DNA of 26,641 nucleotides from positions 1 through 26,641 of the forward strand of contig CABQNH010000028.1 of assembly GCA_902465435.1 (NCBI GenBank), written 5' to 3'. The notes under the pieces were generated by a model. It did no database searches. It worked only from the letters and a program-made list of their open reading frames with translations, and was not told where the DNA came from. Below, in pieces: positions 6,775 through 16,142 of this stretch (positions within the stretch are counted from its first letter, which is position 1; every line of letters begins with the position of its first letter). Origin of the DNA: an uncultured Eubacteriales bacterium (GTDB taxonomy: Bacteria; Bacillota; Clostridia; Oscillospirales; Oscillospiraceae). The position numbers and the translations under genes were made by a program.

Positions 6775-7003
6775 GAATAGCGTAAACGCATTGAGGAAAC
6801 CAGCAAAGCGGCAGGCCGCGCAGAGAGCGGGGGAAGGGTGAAAGCCCCGCCGGACGGCGCTTTGCAGCCACTTCCGAGCGGCCCGCGACGAGCGGGATGG
6901 GTGCTCCCATTACAGAGCGGCTAAGATGCGCTTCCTTGCGCAATTAGGGTGGTACCGTGGAGAAATGCTTCGCCCCTAAGTGTGGGCGAGGTGTATTTTT
7001 TTA
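6775..7003 (+). promoter_or_regulatory. Alanyl T-box riboswitch leader
   Basis: T-box leaders bind uncharged tRNA and switch off a terminator when the amino acid is scarce. The T-box sequence AGGGTGGTACCG is at 6946-6957, followed by a terminator: TCGCCC (6970-6975) pairs with GGGCGA (6984-6989), extended by two outer pairs, then ATTTTTTT (6994-7001). Upstream, the AGAGAGCGGGG and CACTTCCGAG segments look like stem I elements. An alanine triplet GCC at 6881-6883 follows GAGCG and is a candidate specifier, but by analogy with tyrS leaders the register is off by one, so I do not assign it firmly. Placement directly before alaS sets the amino acid. Confidence 0.92.
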
Positions 7004-7082
7004 CTGTGCGGGCGCATAGAGGACGGACAATGCGCCGCTGTCTGCGTTTCCCGTTAATTACGAATTGAAAAGAGGAATCATA

Positions 7083-9731
7083 ATGGCACACAAGAATTAT
7101 GGCTTAAATGAACTGCGCGAAATGTTTCTGCACTATTTTGAAACGAAGGGGCATCTTCGCCTGCCGAGCTTCCCGCTGATCCCGCAGAATGATAAGTCGC
7201 TTCTGCTGATCAATGCGGGCATGGCACCGATGAAGCCCTGGTTTAAGGGCGAGGAGGAACCGCCGCGCCGCCGTGTCTGCACCTGCCAGAAGTGCATCCG
7301 CACGCCGGATATCGACAACATCGGAAAAACGGATCGCCACGGCACCTATTTTGAAATGCTGGGCAACTTCTCCTTCGGCGACTATTTTAAGAAGGAAGCC
7401 ATTGCCTACTGCTGGGAATTCCTGACCAGTCCGGACTGGGTCGGCTTGGAGCCGGATCGCCTGTACCCCTCCGTCTATATCGACGACGACGAGGCGTTTG
7501 AGATCTGGAATAAGGACATCGGCATCGCGGCGGATCGCATCTCCCGCTTCGGCAAAGAGGATAACTTCTGGGAGCATGGCTCCGGCCCGTGCGGCCCCTG
7601 CTCGGAGGTCTATTATGACCGCGGCGTGGAGCACGGCTGCGGCAAGCCGGACTGCAAGGTCGGCTGCGACTGCGACCGCTTTATCGAGGTCTGGAACAAT
7701 GTGTTCTCCCAGTTTGATAACGACGGCCATAACCACTATACGGAGCTGAAACAGAAGAATATCGATACCGGTATGGGACTTGAGCGTCTGGCCTGCGTCT
7801 GCCAGAATGTCGGTTCGCTGTTCGATGTGGATACGGTACGCAATATCACGAGCAAGGTCTCGGAGCTGGTCGGCGTGAACTATCACGACGATGCGCAGAA
7901 GGACGTTTCGCTTCGCATCATTACCGACCATCTGCGCGCATCGACGATGATGATCTGCGACGGCGTGCTGCCCTCCAACGAGGGACGCGGCTACGTCCTG
8001 CGCCGTCTGCTGCGCCGTGCGGCGCGGCATGGCAAGCTCCTCGGCGTTAACGACCCCTTCCTTTATAAGATCGTGGATACCGTTGTGCACGAAAACGAGT
8101 GCGCTTACCCTGACCTGCGCGAAAAGCAGGACTATATTACCCGAGTGATCCGCACGGAGGAGGAAAACTTCTGCAAGACGATCGACGGCGGCATGAAAAT
8201 CTATCAGGAAATGCTGCAGTCGCATAAGGAAAAGAAGGAGACGGTGTTCTCCGGCGCGGACGCTTTTAAGCTCTATGATACCTTCGGCTTCCCGGTCGAC
8301 CTGACGCGTGAGATGGCGGCAGAGGAGGGAATGACGGTGGATGAAGAGAGCTTCACCGCCCTCATGAAGGAGCAGAAGCTGCGCGCGAAGGCGGCAACCA
8401 AGGCGCTTGGTGACCGCGGTTGGGCAGGCATTGCGTTTGGCAAGGAGATCCCCGCAACAGAGTTCGTGGGCTATCATGGCCTCGAGGCCGACGGAAAAAT
8501 CGTGGCGATCGTTGCCGAGGACGAGCAGCAGGCCGGAATTGCCGAAGGCATGGAGGGCATCCTTGTCTTGGATAGAACGCCGCTCTATGCCGAGATGGGC
8601 GGCCAGGTCGGCGACCGCGGCAGGATCACGGCAATGGGCGCAGAGTTCCTTGTAACAGACGTGCAGAAGAACAAGGGCGGCAAATACATGCATTACGGCA
8701 AGGTCGTTTCCGGTGAGTTCAAGCTCGGCGACGAGGTGCATGCAAGCGTAGACGCGGTGCGCCGCCGCGAGATTTGCCGCGCGCATACGGCAACGCATCT
8801 TTTGCAGACCGCGCTGACCAGGGTGCTGGGAGATCATGTGCATCAGGCCGGTTCCCTTGTAGAGCCGGATCGTCTGCGCTTTGACTTTACGCATTTTGCG
8901 GCCGTTACGCCGGACGAGCTGCGGCAGATTTCTGCCTGCGTCTCCGACATGGTTCTTGAAGGCGTTCCGGTGGAGACCATGGTGCTGCCGATCGCAGAGG
9001 CAAAAAAGCTGGGCGCGACGGCACTGTTCGGCGAGAAATACGGAGAGACCGTTCGCGTTGTGAAGATGGGCGACTGCTCCATGGAATTCTGCGGCGGAAC
9101 GCATCTGGATAACACGGCAAAGGTCGGCGCGTTCCGAATTGTCAGCGAAGGCTCCGTTGCTTCCGGTGTGCGCCGCATCGAGGCGATCACCGGAAAGGCG
9201 GTCATGGAGGAGATGGATCGTCTGCAGACGACGCTGTTCCGCGCGGCGGAAACGCTGAAGGCACCGAATCCGGCGGAGCTTCTGCACCGCGCCGAGGCTG
9301 TGATCGCCGAGGGCAAGGAGCTGAAGCAGCGGCTCGATGCCATGAAGGACAGACTCCTGTCCGGCGAGGTCAGCCAGATCCTCTTCTCCGGCAAGAAGGT
9401 AGCCGGTCTGGACGTTGTAACGGCGATCCGGAATAACATGGAGGCGGCGGACCTTCGAAAATTCGGAGATCTGCTGCGGGATAAAAATGATAACATCGTT
9501 GCTGTTTTGGCATCCGTGCAGGGAGAGAAGATCTCCATTCTTGCCGTCTGCGGCAAGAATGCGGTGGCGCGCGGCGTAAAGGCCGGTCTTCTTGTGAAGC
9601 AGGTTTGCTCGCTCTGCGGCGGCTCCGGCGGCGGCAAGCCGGATTCCGCGATGGGCGGCGGCAAGGATGCGCTGAAGCTGGACGACGCGATGGCGACGGT
9701 GGACGATTTTGTGCTCGCAAACGCAAAGTAA
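7083..9731 (+). CDS. alaS: Alanyl-tRNA synthetase
   Basis: AlaRS charges tRNA-Ala and hydrolyses mischarged Ser- or Gly-tRNA-Ala in the cytoplasm. The 882-residue product has the usual length and domain order: class II aminoacylation domain from the N-terminus, tRNA recognition, editing domain with the zinc ligands HTATH (His568, His572) and CGGTH (Cys670, His674), and a C-terminal C-Ala domain with a glycine-rich end (GGSGGGKPDSAMGGG). A cysteine-rich insertion (HGCGKPDCKVGCDCDR) lies after GSGPCGPC. ATG at 7083 follows AGAGGA; an in-frame TTG at 7065 has no ribosome binding site. The gene is controlled by the upstream alanyl T-box. Confidence 0.98.
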   Translation: MAHKNYGLNELREMFLHYFETKGHLRLPSFPLIPQNDKSLLLINAGMAPMKPWFKGEEEPPRRRVCTCQKCIRTPDIDNIGKTDRHGTYFEMLGNFSFGDYFKKEAIAYCWEFLTSPDWVGLEPDRLYPSVYIDDDEAFEIWNKDIGIAADRISRFGKEDNFWEHGSGPCGPCSEVYYDRGVEHGCGKPDCKVGCDCDRFIEVWNNVFSQFDNDGHNHYTELKQKNIDTGMGLERLACVCQNVGSLFDVDTVRNITSKVSELVGVNYHDDAQKDVSLRIITDHLRASTMMICDGVLPSNEGRGYVLRRLLRRAARHGKLLGVNDPFLYKIVDTVVHENECAYPDLREKQDYITRVIRTEEENFCKTIDGGMKIYQEMLQSHKEKKETVFSGADAFKLYDTFGFPVDLTREMAAEEGMTVDEESFTALMKEQKLRAKAATKALGDRGWAGIAFGKEIPATEFVGYHGLEADGKIVAIVAEDEQQAGIAEGMEGILVLDRTPLYAEMGGQVGDRGRITAMGAEFLVTDVQKNKGGKYMHYGKVVSGEFKLGDEVHASVDAVRRREICRAHTATHLLQTALTRVLGDHVHQAGSLVEPDRLRFDFTHFAAVTPDELRQISACVSDMVLEGVPVETMVLPIAEAKKLGATALFGEKYGETVRVVKMGDCSMEFCGGTHLDNTAKVGAFRIVSEGSVASGVRRIEAITGKAVMEEMDRLQTTLFRAAETLKAPNPAELLHRAEAVIAEGKELKQRLDAMKDRLLSGEVSQILFSGKKVAGLDVVTAIRNNMEAADLRKFGDLLRDKNDNIVAVLASVQGEKISILAVCGKNAVARGVKAGLLVKQVCSLCGGSGGGKPDSAMGGGKDALKLDDAMATVDDFVLANAK

Positions 9732-9760
9732 CGGAGAATCTCTGAATGTATTCCCTTCGG

Positions 9761-9823
9761 CGGACAGCAGCGTGGTTTCTTCAGCTGTCCGGTTGGAAAA
9801 GCCGGAATCCCTGAGAAGTCGGC
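9761..9823 (+). other. Hairpins in the 164-bp alaS-HIT gap
   Basis: CGGACAGC (9761-9768) pairs perfectly with GCTGTCCG (9784-9791) across a 15-base loop. A second weaker stem joins GCCGG (9801-9805) with TCGGC (9819-9823). The flanks CTGAA (9742-9746) and TTCAG (9847-9851) could close the whole unit. There is no T-run, so it is not a classical terminator, and it matches no riboswitch I recognise. It may be a processing or leader structure for the HIT gene. Confidence 0.4.
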
Positions 9824-9895
9824 GCTGTCCTGCCGGGGTGATCAAATTCAGCGCTTTCTTAGAATGGTATTTTTTGATTCGGGAGGAGAATAATC

Positions 9896-10279
9896 ATGAA
9901 AATCAAGTTTCGCTTTGGATTCAGCAGGAAAAAGGAGCAGGCGGACGACTGCGTCTTCTGCAAAATTATTAACGATGAGATCCCCTCGAAAAAGCTCTAT
10001 GAGGATGAGGAATGCCTTGCCTTCTACGATATCAATCCGCTGGCAGAGAAGCATTTCCTGGTCGTTCCAAAGCGGCATATCGTTTCGGCTGCCGCGCTGG
10101 AGGAGGATGACGAAGAGCTGGTCGGGCATATTTTCGGCGTGATTGCCAAGCTGACGAAGCAGCTCGAATTTACAGACGGCTTCCGGGTCGTCACAAACTG
10201 CGGCAAAATTGCCGGGCAGACCGTTCCGCATCTGCACTTCCATGTGCTCGGCGGGCAGGAACTGGGCAGCTTCAATTGA
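9896..10279 (+). CDS. HIT-family (HINT-like) hydrolase
   Basis: HIT proteins hydrolyse nucleoside phosphoramidates or dinucleotide substrates; bacterial members are small cytoplasmic enzymes. The catalytic histidine triad HLHFH is at residues 112-116. A CVFC pair (Cys19, Cys22) near the N-terminus is the zinc-type pair seen in many HINT proteins, and IPSKKLYEDEECLAFYDINP is typical of the family. At 127 residues it is slightly longer than the core because of a basic N-terminal tail (MKIKFRFGFSRKKE). ATG at 9896 follows GGAGGAG. It lies 164 bases after alaS and may be read through from it; the physiological substrate is unknown. Confidence 0.92.
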   Translation: MKIKFRFGFSRKKEQADDCVFCKIINDEIPSKKLYEDEECLAFYDINPLAEKHFLVVPKRHIVSAAALEEDDEELVGHIFGVIAKLTKQLEFTDGFRVVTNCGKIAGQTVPHLHFHVLGGQELGSFN

Positions 10280-10288
10280 TTGAAAATG

Positions 10289-10326
10289 CGCAAGGGGACG
10301 ACGGCGGTGACGTTGCCCCCTTTGCG
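10289..10326 (+). terminator. Stem-loop between the HIT gene and comEC
   Basis: CGCAAGGGG (from 10289) pairs with CCCC..TTGCG (to 10326), with a one- or two-base bulge, around an 18-base loop. No T-run follows, so this is at best a weak terminator. Confidence 0.4.
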
Positions 10327-10360
10327 TAAATCGGCGGCCTGAAAACGGGGGGACTGCAAA

Positions 10361-12610
10361 ATGCGAAGGCTGGCAATTTGCGCGGCGGCAATGAGCGTCG
10401 CCTCGGCGCTGTGCGTGTATTTGCTTCCGCTGCGTGCAATCCCGGCGGTGGCGCTGGCGGCGCTTTTGGGGCTCCTTCTTCCCAGGCGGCTGCGCAGGAC
10501 GAGGGTGTTTTGCGCGGCGCTGGCCGTAGGGCTGCTGTGGTGCTTTTTCTATGGACGCTGCCTGTCCATGCCGCAGCGTTCTCTGCCCGATGTGCCGCAG
10601 CGCATTACGGCGCAGATCGTGAACTACCCGGAAAAGACAAAGTGGGGCGTTCGCGTGGAGGCGCGGCTCACGGAGGGAAAGGGCGACACCATTCTTTTGT
10701 ATCTCCATGGAGACGGGACGACTTCGCTCAAGCCGGGCGATGCGGTGACGCTTTATGCGGAGCTGACCGCGGCAAAGCAGCTGGAGGAGGCGGACAGCGC
10801 TCTGTATTATCAGGCAAAGGGCGTGCGGCTTTTAGGCTATCAGAAGGGAACCTGCTCCGTTGCCGCCTGCACCCAAACGCCGATTCGCTTTCTGCCTGCC
10901 GTTTTGGCGCATCGCTTGAGCGAGGTGGTCGGCCGCGTGTTTCCGGCCGACGTCGCGCCGTTTATGCAGGCGCTGCTCTATGGCGACCGGAGCCGAATGG
11001 ACAGCCAGACGAAAAGCGCGATGTCGGTGGCGGGCGTGTCCCATGTAGTGGCGATTTCCGGTATGCACGTTTCTATTTTGACGGCGGCAATCTATTTTGT
11101 GCTGCGCCGTTTTCGCCGTGCGGCCGCATGGATTTCCATTCTGCTTGTGATCCTGTTTTCCATGATGGTCGGCGGCAGCCCTTCGGTTGTGCGTGCCGCC
11201 GTAATGCTGACGCTCCTTCTGCTGGCGCCAATTTTGAACCGGGAAAATGACGCGTATACGTCGCTGGGCGCGGCGGTGCTCCTGATTCTGCTTCAAAATC
11301 CGTGGGCGATTGCAGACGTCAGCTTTCAGCTTTCCTTCGGCGCGGTTTTGGGGATTTTTCTGTTTACGAAGCGGGTTTATCACGCTCTGCTGCGGCCGAG
11401 CGGAATGCGGCGCATGGAAAAGCTGCCGCTGTGCGGCAGGCTGCTGCGTTTTATCGTCGGCGTTGTTTCCACGACGCTTGGCGCAATGGCGCTGACGGTT
11501 CCGATCACCGCATTGCAATTCGGAACGGTATCGCTCGTTGGACTGCTGACGAACGTGTTGATCCTCTGGGCAGTCAGCCTGGCCTTTTCACTCGGCCTGT
11601 TCGTGAGTCTTTTCGCGCTCCTTCTGCCGGGCGCCGCTTCGATGCTTGCGTGGGCGGTCGCTTGGCTGCCGCGGTATGTGCTCATGGTCGTTCGGCTCCT
11701 CGCGCGAGCGCCCTGTGCCGCCGTTTCCACGCAAAATACTTGGATCGTGGGATGGCTGCTGCTTGTCTATGCGATCTTTTTCCTGCTGCTTCTGACAAAG
11801 GGGCCAAAGCGGCTGCTTCTTCCATGCTGCTGCGTTGTGCTCACACTGGCAGCCGCATTATTTTCCACGCGCTTGTCAGCGCAGCGCTGCCGCATGCGGG
11901 TGTCGCTTCTGGATGTGGGGCAGGGGCAGTGCGTCCTGCTCGAGAGCGGGAGCTTTGCCGCCATGGTGGATTGCGGCGGCAGCAGCGAGGATTATTCCGG
12001 TGAAACGGCGGCGCAGTATCTCGGCGCGGTCGGACGCGATAAGCTGAATGCGCTTATCGTTACCCATTATGATCTCGACCACATGGGCGGTGTAAGACAG
12101 CTTCTTTCCCGTGTTCGGGTTGAGAATCTGTTGATCCCGGATACCGATCCCGGCACGGAAAACCGTGCGGCGCTGGAGCGGGCGGCCGAGGAGTTCGGCG
12201 TGCCGATCACCTATGTGACGCAGGATCTGTGTATGGAGTCGCCGTATGCTGCACTGACGGTTTTTGCACCGGTCAGCCGGGCGGGAGGAAACGACTCCTG
12301 CCTGACGGCACTTTTTACACAGGCGAATTTTGACCTTTTGATCACCGGAGATTTGGATGCCGGGGGCGAATATCGGCTCGCGACGACCAAGGAGCTGCCG
12401 GAGGCCGAGGTGCTGATCGCGGGACACCACGGGGCGAAGACCTCAACCTCTGCCGCCCTGCTGCAAAGAACAAGACCGGAGATCGTCCTGATCTCCGTTG
12501 GAGAAAACCGCTACGGCCATCCTGCCGACGAGGTGCTTGCGCGCATCGGGCAGAGCGGTGCGGCCTATTGCCGCACGGATGAAAGCGGTACCATTGTCAT
12601 TCGGAGGTGA
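10361..12610 (+). CDS. comEC: ComEC/Rec2 DNA-uptake channel protein
   Basis: ComEC is the inner-membrane channel through which single-stranded DNA enters competent cells. The 749-residue product has two N-terminal membrane segments, an extracellular DUF4131-type segment (about 60-180), the multi-spanning competence domain (about 185-490, with VVAISGMHVSIL) and a C-terminal metallo-beta-lactamase-like domain with DVGQGQC and the metal motif THYDLDH at 568-574, ending GHHGAKTS ... GHP. All three parts are present, so it looks intact. ATG at 10361 lies behind a G-rich GGGGGG site. It begins a five-gene run with holA only four bases away. Family members are also retained in Firmicutes not known to be competent. 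Confidence 0.95.
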   Translation: MRRLAICAAAMSVASALCVYLLPLRAIPAVALAALLGLLLPRRLRRTRVFCAALAVGLLWCFFYGRCLSMPQRSLPDVPQRITAQIVNYPEKTKWGVRVEARLTEGKGDTILLYLHGDGTTSLKPGDAVTLYAELTAAKQLEEADSALYYQAKGVRLLGYQKGTCSVAACTQTPIRFLPAVLAHRLSEVVGRVFPADVAPFMQALLYGDRSRMDSQTKSAMSVAGVSHVVAISGMHVSILTAAIYFVLRRFRRAAAWISILLVILFSMMVGGSPSVVRAAVMLTLLLLAPILNRENDAYTSLGAAVLLILLQNPWAIADVSFQLSFGAVLGIFLFTKRVYHALLRPSGMRRMEKLPLCGRLLRFIVGVVSTTLGAMALTVPITALQFGTVSLVGLLTNVLILWAVSLAFSLGLFVSLFALLLPGAASMLAWAVAWLPRYVLMVVRLLARAPCAAVSTQNTWIVGWLLLVYAIFFLLLLTKGPKRLLLPCCCVVLTLAAALFSTRLSAQRCRMRVSLLDVGQGQCVLLESGSFAAMVDCGGSSEDYSGETAAQYLGAVGRDKLNALIVTHYDLDHMGGVRQLLSRVRVENLLIPDTDPGTENRAALERAAEEFGVPITYVTQDLCMESPYAALTVFAPVSRAGGNDSCLTALFTQANFDLLITGDLDAGGEYRLATTKELPEAEVLIAGHHGAKTSTSAALLQRTRPEIVLISVGENRYGHPADEVLARIGQSGAAYCRTDESGTIVIRR

Positions 12611-12614
12611 AGCC

Positions 12615-13655
12615 ATGGCTGCAAAAAAGGAACAGACAGCACTGCAGGAATTCAAGGCAGCGCTGAAAAGCAAGACGCTTGGCAACTTTTATGTGCTGCA
12701 TGGTGAGGAAAGCTTCCTGACGGAATCCTACTTTGCACAAATAAAAAAACAAATTATAGATCCGGTTACGGAGGAGTTTAATTTCCACCGCTTTACACAG
12801 GAAAATCTGAACCTCCGGCAGTTTGCCGAATGTCTGGAAATGCTTCCTGTTATGGCGGAACGCACGCTTCTTCAGGTGGACGACGTGGATCTGTTTTCTC
12901 TTGACGAGGAGAGCAGGACAAGCTACGCCAAGCTGCTTTCCGACCTGCCGCCGGAGTGCTGCGTGGTCTTTACCTATCGCAGCGTGCCGTTTAAGCCGGA
13001 TAAGCGCAAGAAGGCGCTGGCGGATGCCTTTGCCCGGGCAGTGGTGGTGGAGTTTCAGCGTCAGACGGAGCGCGACCTTGGCGTCTGGATCGCGAGACAT
13101 TTTGCGGCGCAGGGCAAGGCAATTTCGCCGGAGCTTTGTCGATATCTGATTTTGCTGACCGGCGGCTCCATGACTGCAATGAGCGGGGAAATCGCCAAGA
13201 TTTCCGCCTACACGAGCGGCGAGGAAATTCGAAAATCCGACATTGACGCCGTGGTGGAGCCGGTTCTGGAGGCTGTGACCTTCGATATTTCCAACGCGTT
13301 GGCTGAGGGGAACTTTGACCTTGCGCTGCGCAAGCTGCAGGAGGTTCTGGCGATGCAGGAGGAGCCGATACCGATCTTGGCTGCGGTCGGCGCGCAGATG
13401 CGCCGCCTGCACGCGGCCTGCGTCCTGCGCGACAGCGGCAAGGGCGCGGATCAGCTCGCCGGCCTGTGCGGCATTTCGGACTATCCTGCGCGGCTGACAA
13501 TGAAGCAGGCGCGAGGCCTGTCCACAGAACGCTGTGCCAAGGCGCTGATTCTCTGCATGCAGGCAGATGAGCAAATAAAAAGCTCCTATGACGACGCTGT
13601 CCGCATTTTAGAGCTTCTTTTCGTGCGCTTGTCGCAGGAGGTATTTTGTGATTAA
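12615..13655 (+). CDS. holA: DNA polymerase III subunit delta
   Basis: The delta subunit opens the beta sliding clamp as part of the clamp-loader complex. The 346-residue protein has the family's N-terminal signature (GNFYVLHGEESFLTESYFAQ, residues about 22-41), then VDDVDLF and the C-terminal helical collar domain (SSYDDAVRILELLFVRL). ATG at 12615 follows GGAGGTG, which overlaps the comEC stop codon. The frame is open upstream from 12498, but that is within comEC. Following comEC directly is a common order in Firmicutes. Its end overlaps the next gene by eight bases. Confidence 0.92.
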   Translation: MAAKKEQTALQEFKAALKSKTLGNFYVLHGEESFLTESYFAQIKKQIIDPVTEEFNFHRFTQENLNLRQFAECLEMLPVMAERTLLQVDDVDLFSLDEESRTSYAKLLSDLPPECCVVFTYRSVPFKPDKRKKALADAFARAVVVEFQRQTERDLGVWIARHFAAQGKAISPELCRYLILLTGGSMTAMSGEIAKISAYTSGEEIRKSDIDAVVEPVLEAVTFDISNALAEGNFDLALRKLQEVLAMQEEPIPILAAVGAQMRRLHAACVLRDSGKGADQLAGLCGISDYPARLTMKQARGLSTERCAKALILCMQADEQIKSSYDDAVRILELLFVRLSQEVFCD

Positions 13656-14235
13656 GGTACGCGAGGCCATTGTGGTGGAGGGACGCTATGACAAAAACAC
13701 GCTGCGTCAGCTTGTGGACGCGCCCGTTTTTGAAACGTCCGGCTTCGGCATTCTGCGGGATCGGGAGAAGCTCAAACTTCTGCGCCGCATTGCGGAGAAG
13801 CGCGGTCTGATCATCCTGACCGATTCAGACGGCGCCGGCTTCGTGATTCGGAATTATCTCAAGGGCGCGCTGCCGAAGGAGCTTGTGAAGCACGCCTATA
13901 TCCCGGATATTTTCGGCAAGGAACGCCGCAAGCGTGCGCCGGGCAAGGAAGGAAAGCTGGGCGTTGAGGGAATGCCGCAGGAGATTCTGCTGCAGGCGCT
14001 GCGGCGCTGCGGTGCGACCATGGACGAGGAAGCGGCACCTCCGCGCTGCCGGGCGATCACAAAGGCGGATCTCTGTCTTATGGGGCTGTCCGGCGGAACG
14101 CAAAGCGCGCAAAAGCGCGAGGCACTCAAAAAGCGTCTGGAGCTTCCGGAGCATCTCAGCGCGAACGGCCTTTTGGAGGTCTTGAATTTGCTGTATACGC
14201 GGGAGGAATTTCTCGCAAACTATATGGGGAAGTAG
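13648..14235 (+). CDS. rnmV: Ribonuclease M5, TOPRIM-domain 5S rRNA maturase
   Basis: RNase M5 makes the final cuts that mature 5S rRNA in low-GC Gram-positive bacteria. The 195-residue product has the TOPRIM acid residues: Glu11 in VVEGRYDK and Asp59/Asp61 in LTDSDGAG. The C-terminal part matches the M5-type extension (DUF4093-like), including ITKADLCLMGLSGG, which resembles the family's conserved block. The start is GTG at 13648 with AGGAGG six bases upstream, overlapping the holA stop, so translation is probably coupled. The match to the canonical family by length and motifs is good. Confidence 0.9.
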   Translation: MIKVREAIVVEGRYDKNTLRQLVDAPVFETSGFGILRDREKLKLLRRIAEKRGLIILTDSDGAGFVIRNYLKGALPKELVKHAYIPDIFGKERRKRAPGKEGKLGVEGMPQEILLQALRRCGATMDEEAAPPRCRAITKADLCLMGLSGGTQSAQKREALKKRLELPEHLSANGLLEVLNLLYTREEFLANYMGK

Positions 14236-14236
14236 C

Positions 14237-16120
14237 ATGATTGATATTCAGGTAAAGGATTTGGTAAAATCCTTTTCGGTCGGCGAGACGCTGCTGGACG
14301 GCCTTTCCTTTGACGTTCACGCAGGCGAGCGCGTCGGCATTATGGGACGAAACGGCTGCGGCAAGACGACGCTGTTTCGTATTTTGACGGGAGAGATCCC
14401 AAGCGATTCCGGCACGGTCTTTTTGGCACCCGGAAAAAAGGTGGGCTTGATCTCGCAGATCCCGCATTATCCGCCCGGCTATACGGTGGCGGACGTTTTG
14501 CAGACGGCATTTTCCGCGCTGTCCAAAATGAAGGCGCGCATGGAAGCGCTGGAGCAGGAGATGACGGCGGCCGCGACGCGCGAGCAGCTTGCGGAGTATG
14601 ACCGACTGGAGACGCAGTACCGTGTCGGCGGCGGCTATGAAACGCAGGTGCAGACAGACAAGGTATGCAACGGTCTGGGAATTCCGGCCGCCATGCGGGA
14701 GCAGCTCTTTTCCGAGCTGTCCGGCGGGGAAAAGACGCGCGTGAATTTGGCAAGGCTTCTTTTGGAGCAGACGGACATTCTGCTGCTTGACGAGCCGACG
14801 AACCATCTGGATCTGCGCAGTGTCGAGTGGCTGGAGGAGTATATTCTCGGCTTCCGCGGTACGGTGCTTACCATTTCCCATGACCGGTATTTTCTGGACC
14901 GTGTTGTGGATCGGATCGTGGAGATTGTCGGCGGGAAAGCGGAGTTTTACAGCGGAAACTACTCCTTTTATTTGGAGGAGAAGCAGGCACGCTTTAATTT
15001 GCAGCTCAAGCAATACGAGCAGGAGCAGGCGAAGCTCAAGCAGCTCGGCTTCACGCTCGAACGCATGAAGGGCTGGGGCATTAATAACCGTGTGCTGTAT
15101 CGCCGCGCTATGTCCATTCAGCACCGCATGGAGCGAATTGAAAAGACAGAACGCCCGACCAAGGAGCGTACGATGCGCGCGAAGTTCGGTGAGCGGGAAT
15201 TTTACGGCGACGAGGTTTTGTCGATCCGTGGCCTGCAAAAGTCCTTTGGGGAGCGGACGCTGTTTTCGGACGTCAACCTGCTCGTAAAGGGCGGGGAGCG
15301 CATTGCGCTTTTGGGCGACAATGGAACGGGAAAGTCCACGCTGCTCAAAATTTTGGTCGGCGAGGAACCGGCTGCTGGAAAGGTGCGCTTCGGTCCCTCC
15401 GTGAAGCTGGGCTATCTCCCGCAGATCATTCGTTTTTCTCATCCGGAGCGTACACTTTACGACACGCTCCTTTATGAAAAAAACTACACGCCGCAGCAGG
15501 CACGCGACCGTCTGGGCGCGTTTATGTTCCGCGGCGAGGATGTGTTTAAGACGGTCGGTACGCTTTCCGGCGGCGAGCAGTCGCGGCTGCGGCTGTGTAT
15601 GCTGATGGATGACAAGATCAATCTGCTGATTTTGGACGAGCCGACGAACCATCTGGACGTTGCCTCGCGGGAGTGGATCGAATGCGCCATCGACGAGTAT
15701 GAGGGAACGCTCCTTTTTGTTTCGCACGATCGCTACTTTGTGGAGAAGTTTGCAACGCGTGTGTGGGAGCTGAAGGACGGAACGATCCGAGATTTCCCAT
15801 GCGGCTATGCCAAATACCGTTCGATCCTTGCGCATGAGGCGGCGCAGCGCGCACCGGCTGAGAGCAAGCCCGCACAGAAGAAGGAAAAGCCAAAATCCGG
15901 CACAAAGGAGCTGGATAAGCTGGTGCGGCGTCTGGAGCGCGAGATCGACCAGATGGAGCAGCAGCTGCGGCTTCTGGATGAACAAATCGCGCAGGCCTCC
16001 AGCGACTATCAGAGGCTTGCGGAGCTTCTGCAGGAGAAGGAAGCGCAGGAGGAAGCGCTTGCGCGCCGAATGGAGCAGTGGGAGGAAGCTGCCTCCCAAA
16101 TGGAATCAAATACCGTATAA
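14237..16120 (+). CDS. ABC-F family ATPase (ribosome-associated type)
   Basis: ABC-F proteins carry two ATP-binding cassettes and no membrane domain; known members act on the ribosome in translation quality control or antibiotic protection. The 627-residue product has Walker A motifs GRNGCGKT (37-44) and GDNGTGKST (360-368), signature motifs LSGGEKTR (from 161) and LSGGEQSRL (443-451), and LLLDEPTNHLD/LILDEPTNHLD Walker B segments. A charged inter-domain linker (about 240-320) and a C-terminal coiled coil (about 530-620) complete it. It begins one base after the rnmV stop and shares that transcript. Housekeeping type is more likely than a resistance factor, but the linker alone does not settle this. 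Confidence 0.93.
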   Translation: MIDIQVKDLVKSFSVGETLLDGLSFDVHAGERVGIMGRNGCGKTTLFRILTGEIPSDSGTVFLAPGKKVGLISQIPHYPPGYTVADVLQTAFSALSKMKARMEALEQEMTAAATREQLAEYDRLETQYRVGGGYETQVQTDKVCNGLGIPAAMREQLFSELSGGEKTRVNLARLLLEQTDILLLDEPTNHLDLRSVEWLEEYILGFRGTVLTISHDRYFLDRVVDRIVEIVGGKAEFYSGNYSFYLEEKQARFNLQLKQYEQEQAKLKQLGFTLERMKGWGINNRVLYRRAMSIQHRMERIEKTERPTKERTMRAKFGEREFYGDEVLSIRGLQKSFGERTLFSDVNLLVKGGERIALLGDNGTGKSTLLKILVGEEPAAGKVRFGPSVKLGYLPQIIRFSHPERTLYDTLLYEKNYTPQQARDRLGAFMFRGEDVFKTVGTLSGGEQSRLRLCMLMDDKINLLILDEPTNHLDVASREWIECAIDEYEGTLLFVSHDRYFVEKFATRVWELKDGTIRDFPCGYAKYRSILAHEAAQRAPAESKPAQKKEKPKSGTKELDKLVRRLEREIDQMEQQLRLLDEQIAQASSDYQRLAELLQEKEAQEEALARRMEQWEEAASQMESNTV

Positions 16121-16142
16121 ACGATAGAGGAGATGGAACACA

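Noticed and set aside
7104..9845. A 913-codon open frame antisense to alaS
   Set aside because: It mirrors alaS along its whole length, has low-complexity Arg/Leu/Ala/His content and no recognisable motif. Long antisense frames are expected opposite GC-rich genes, and alaS is unambiguous.
14156..16099. A 647-codon open frame antisense to the ABC-F gene
   Set aside because: Same reasoning: it is a mirror of a well-conserved gene with no own ribosome binding site or family signature.
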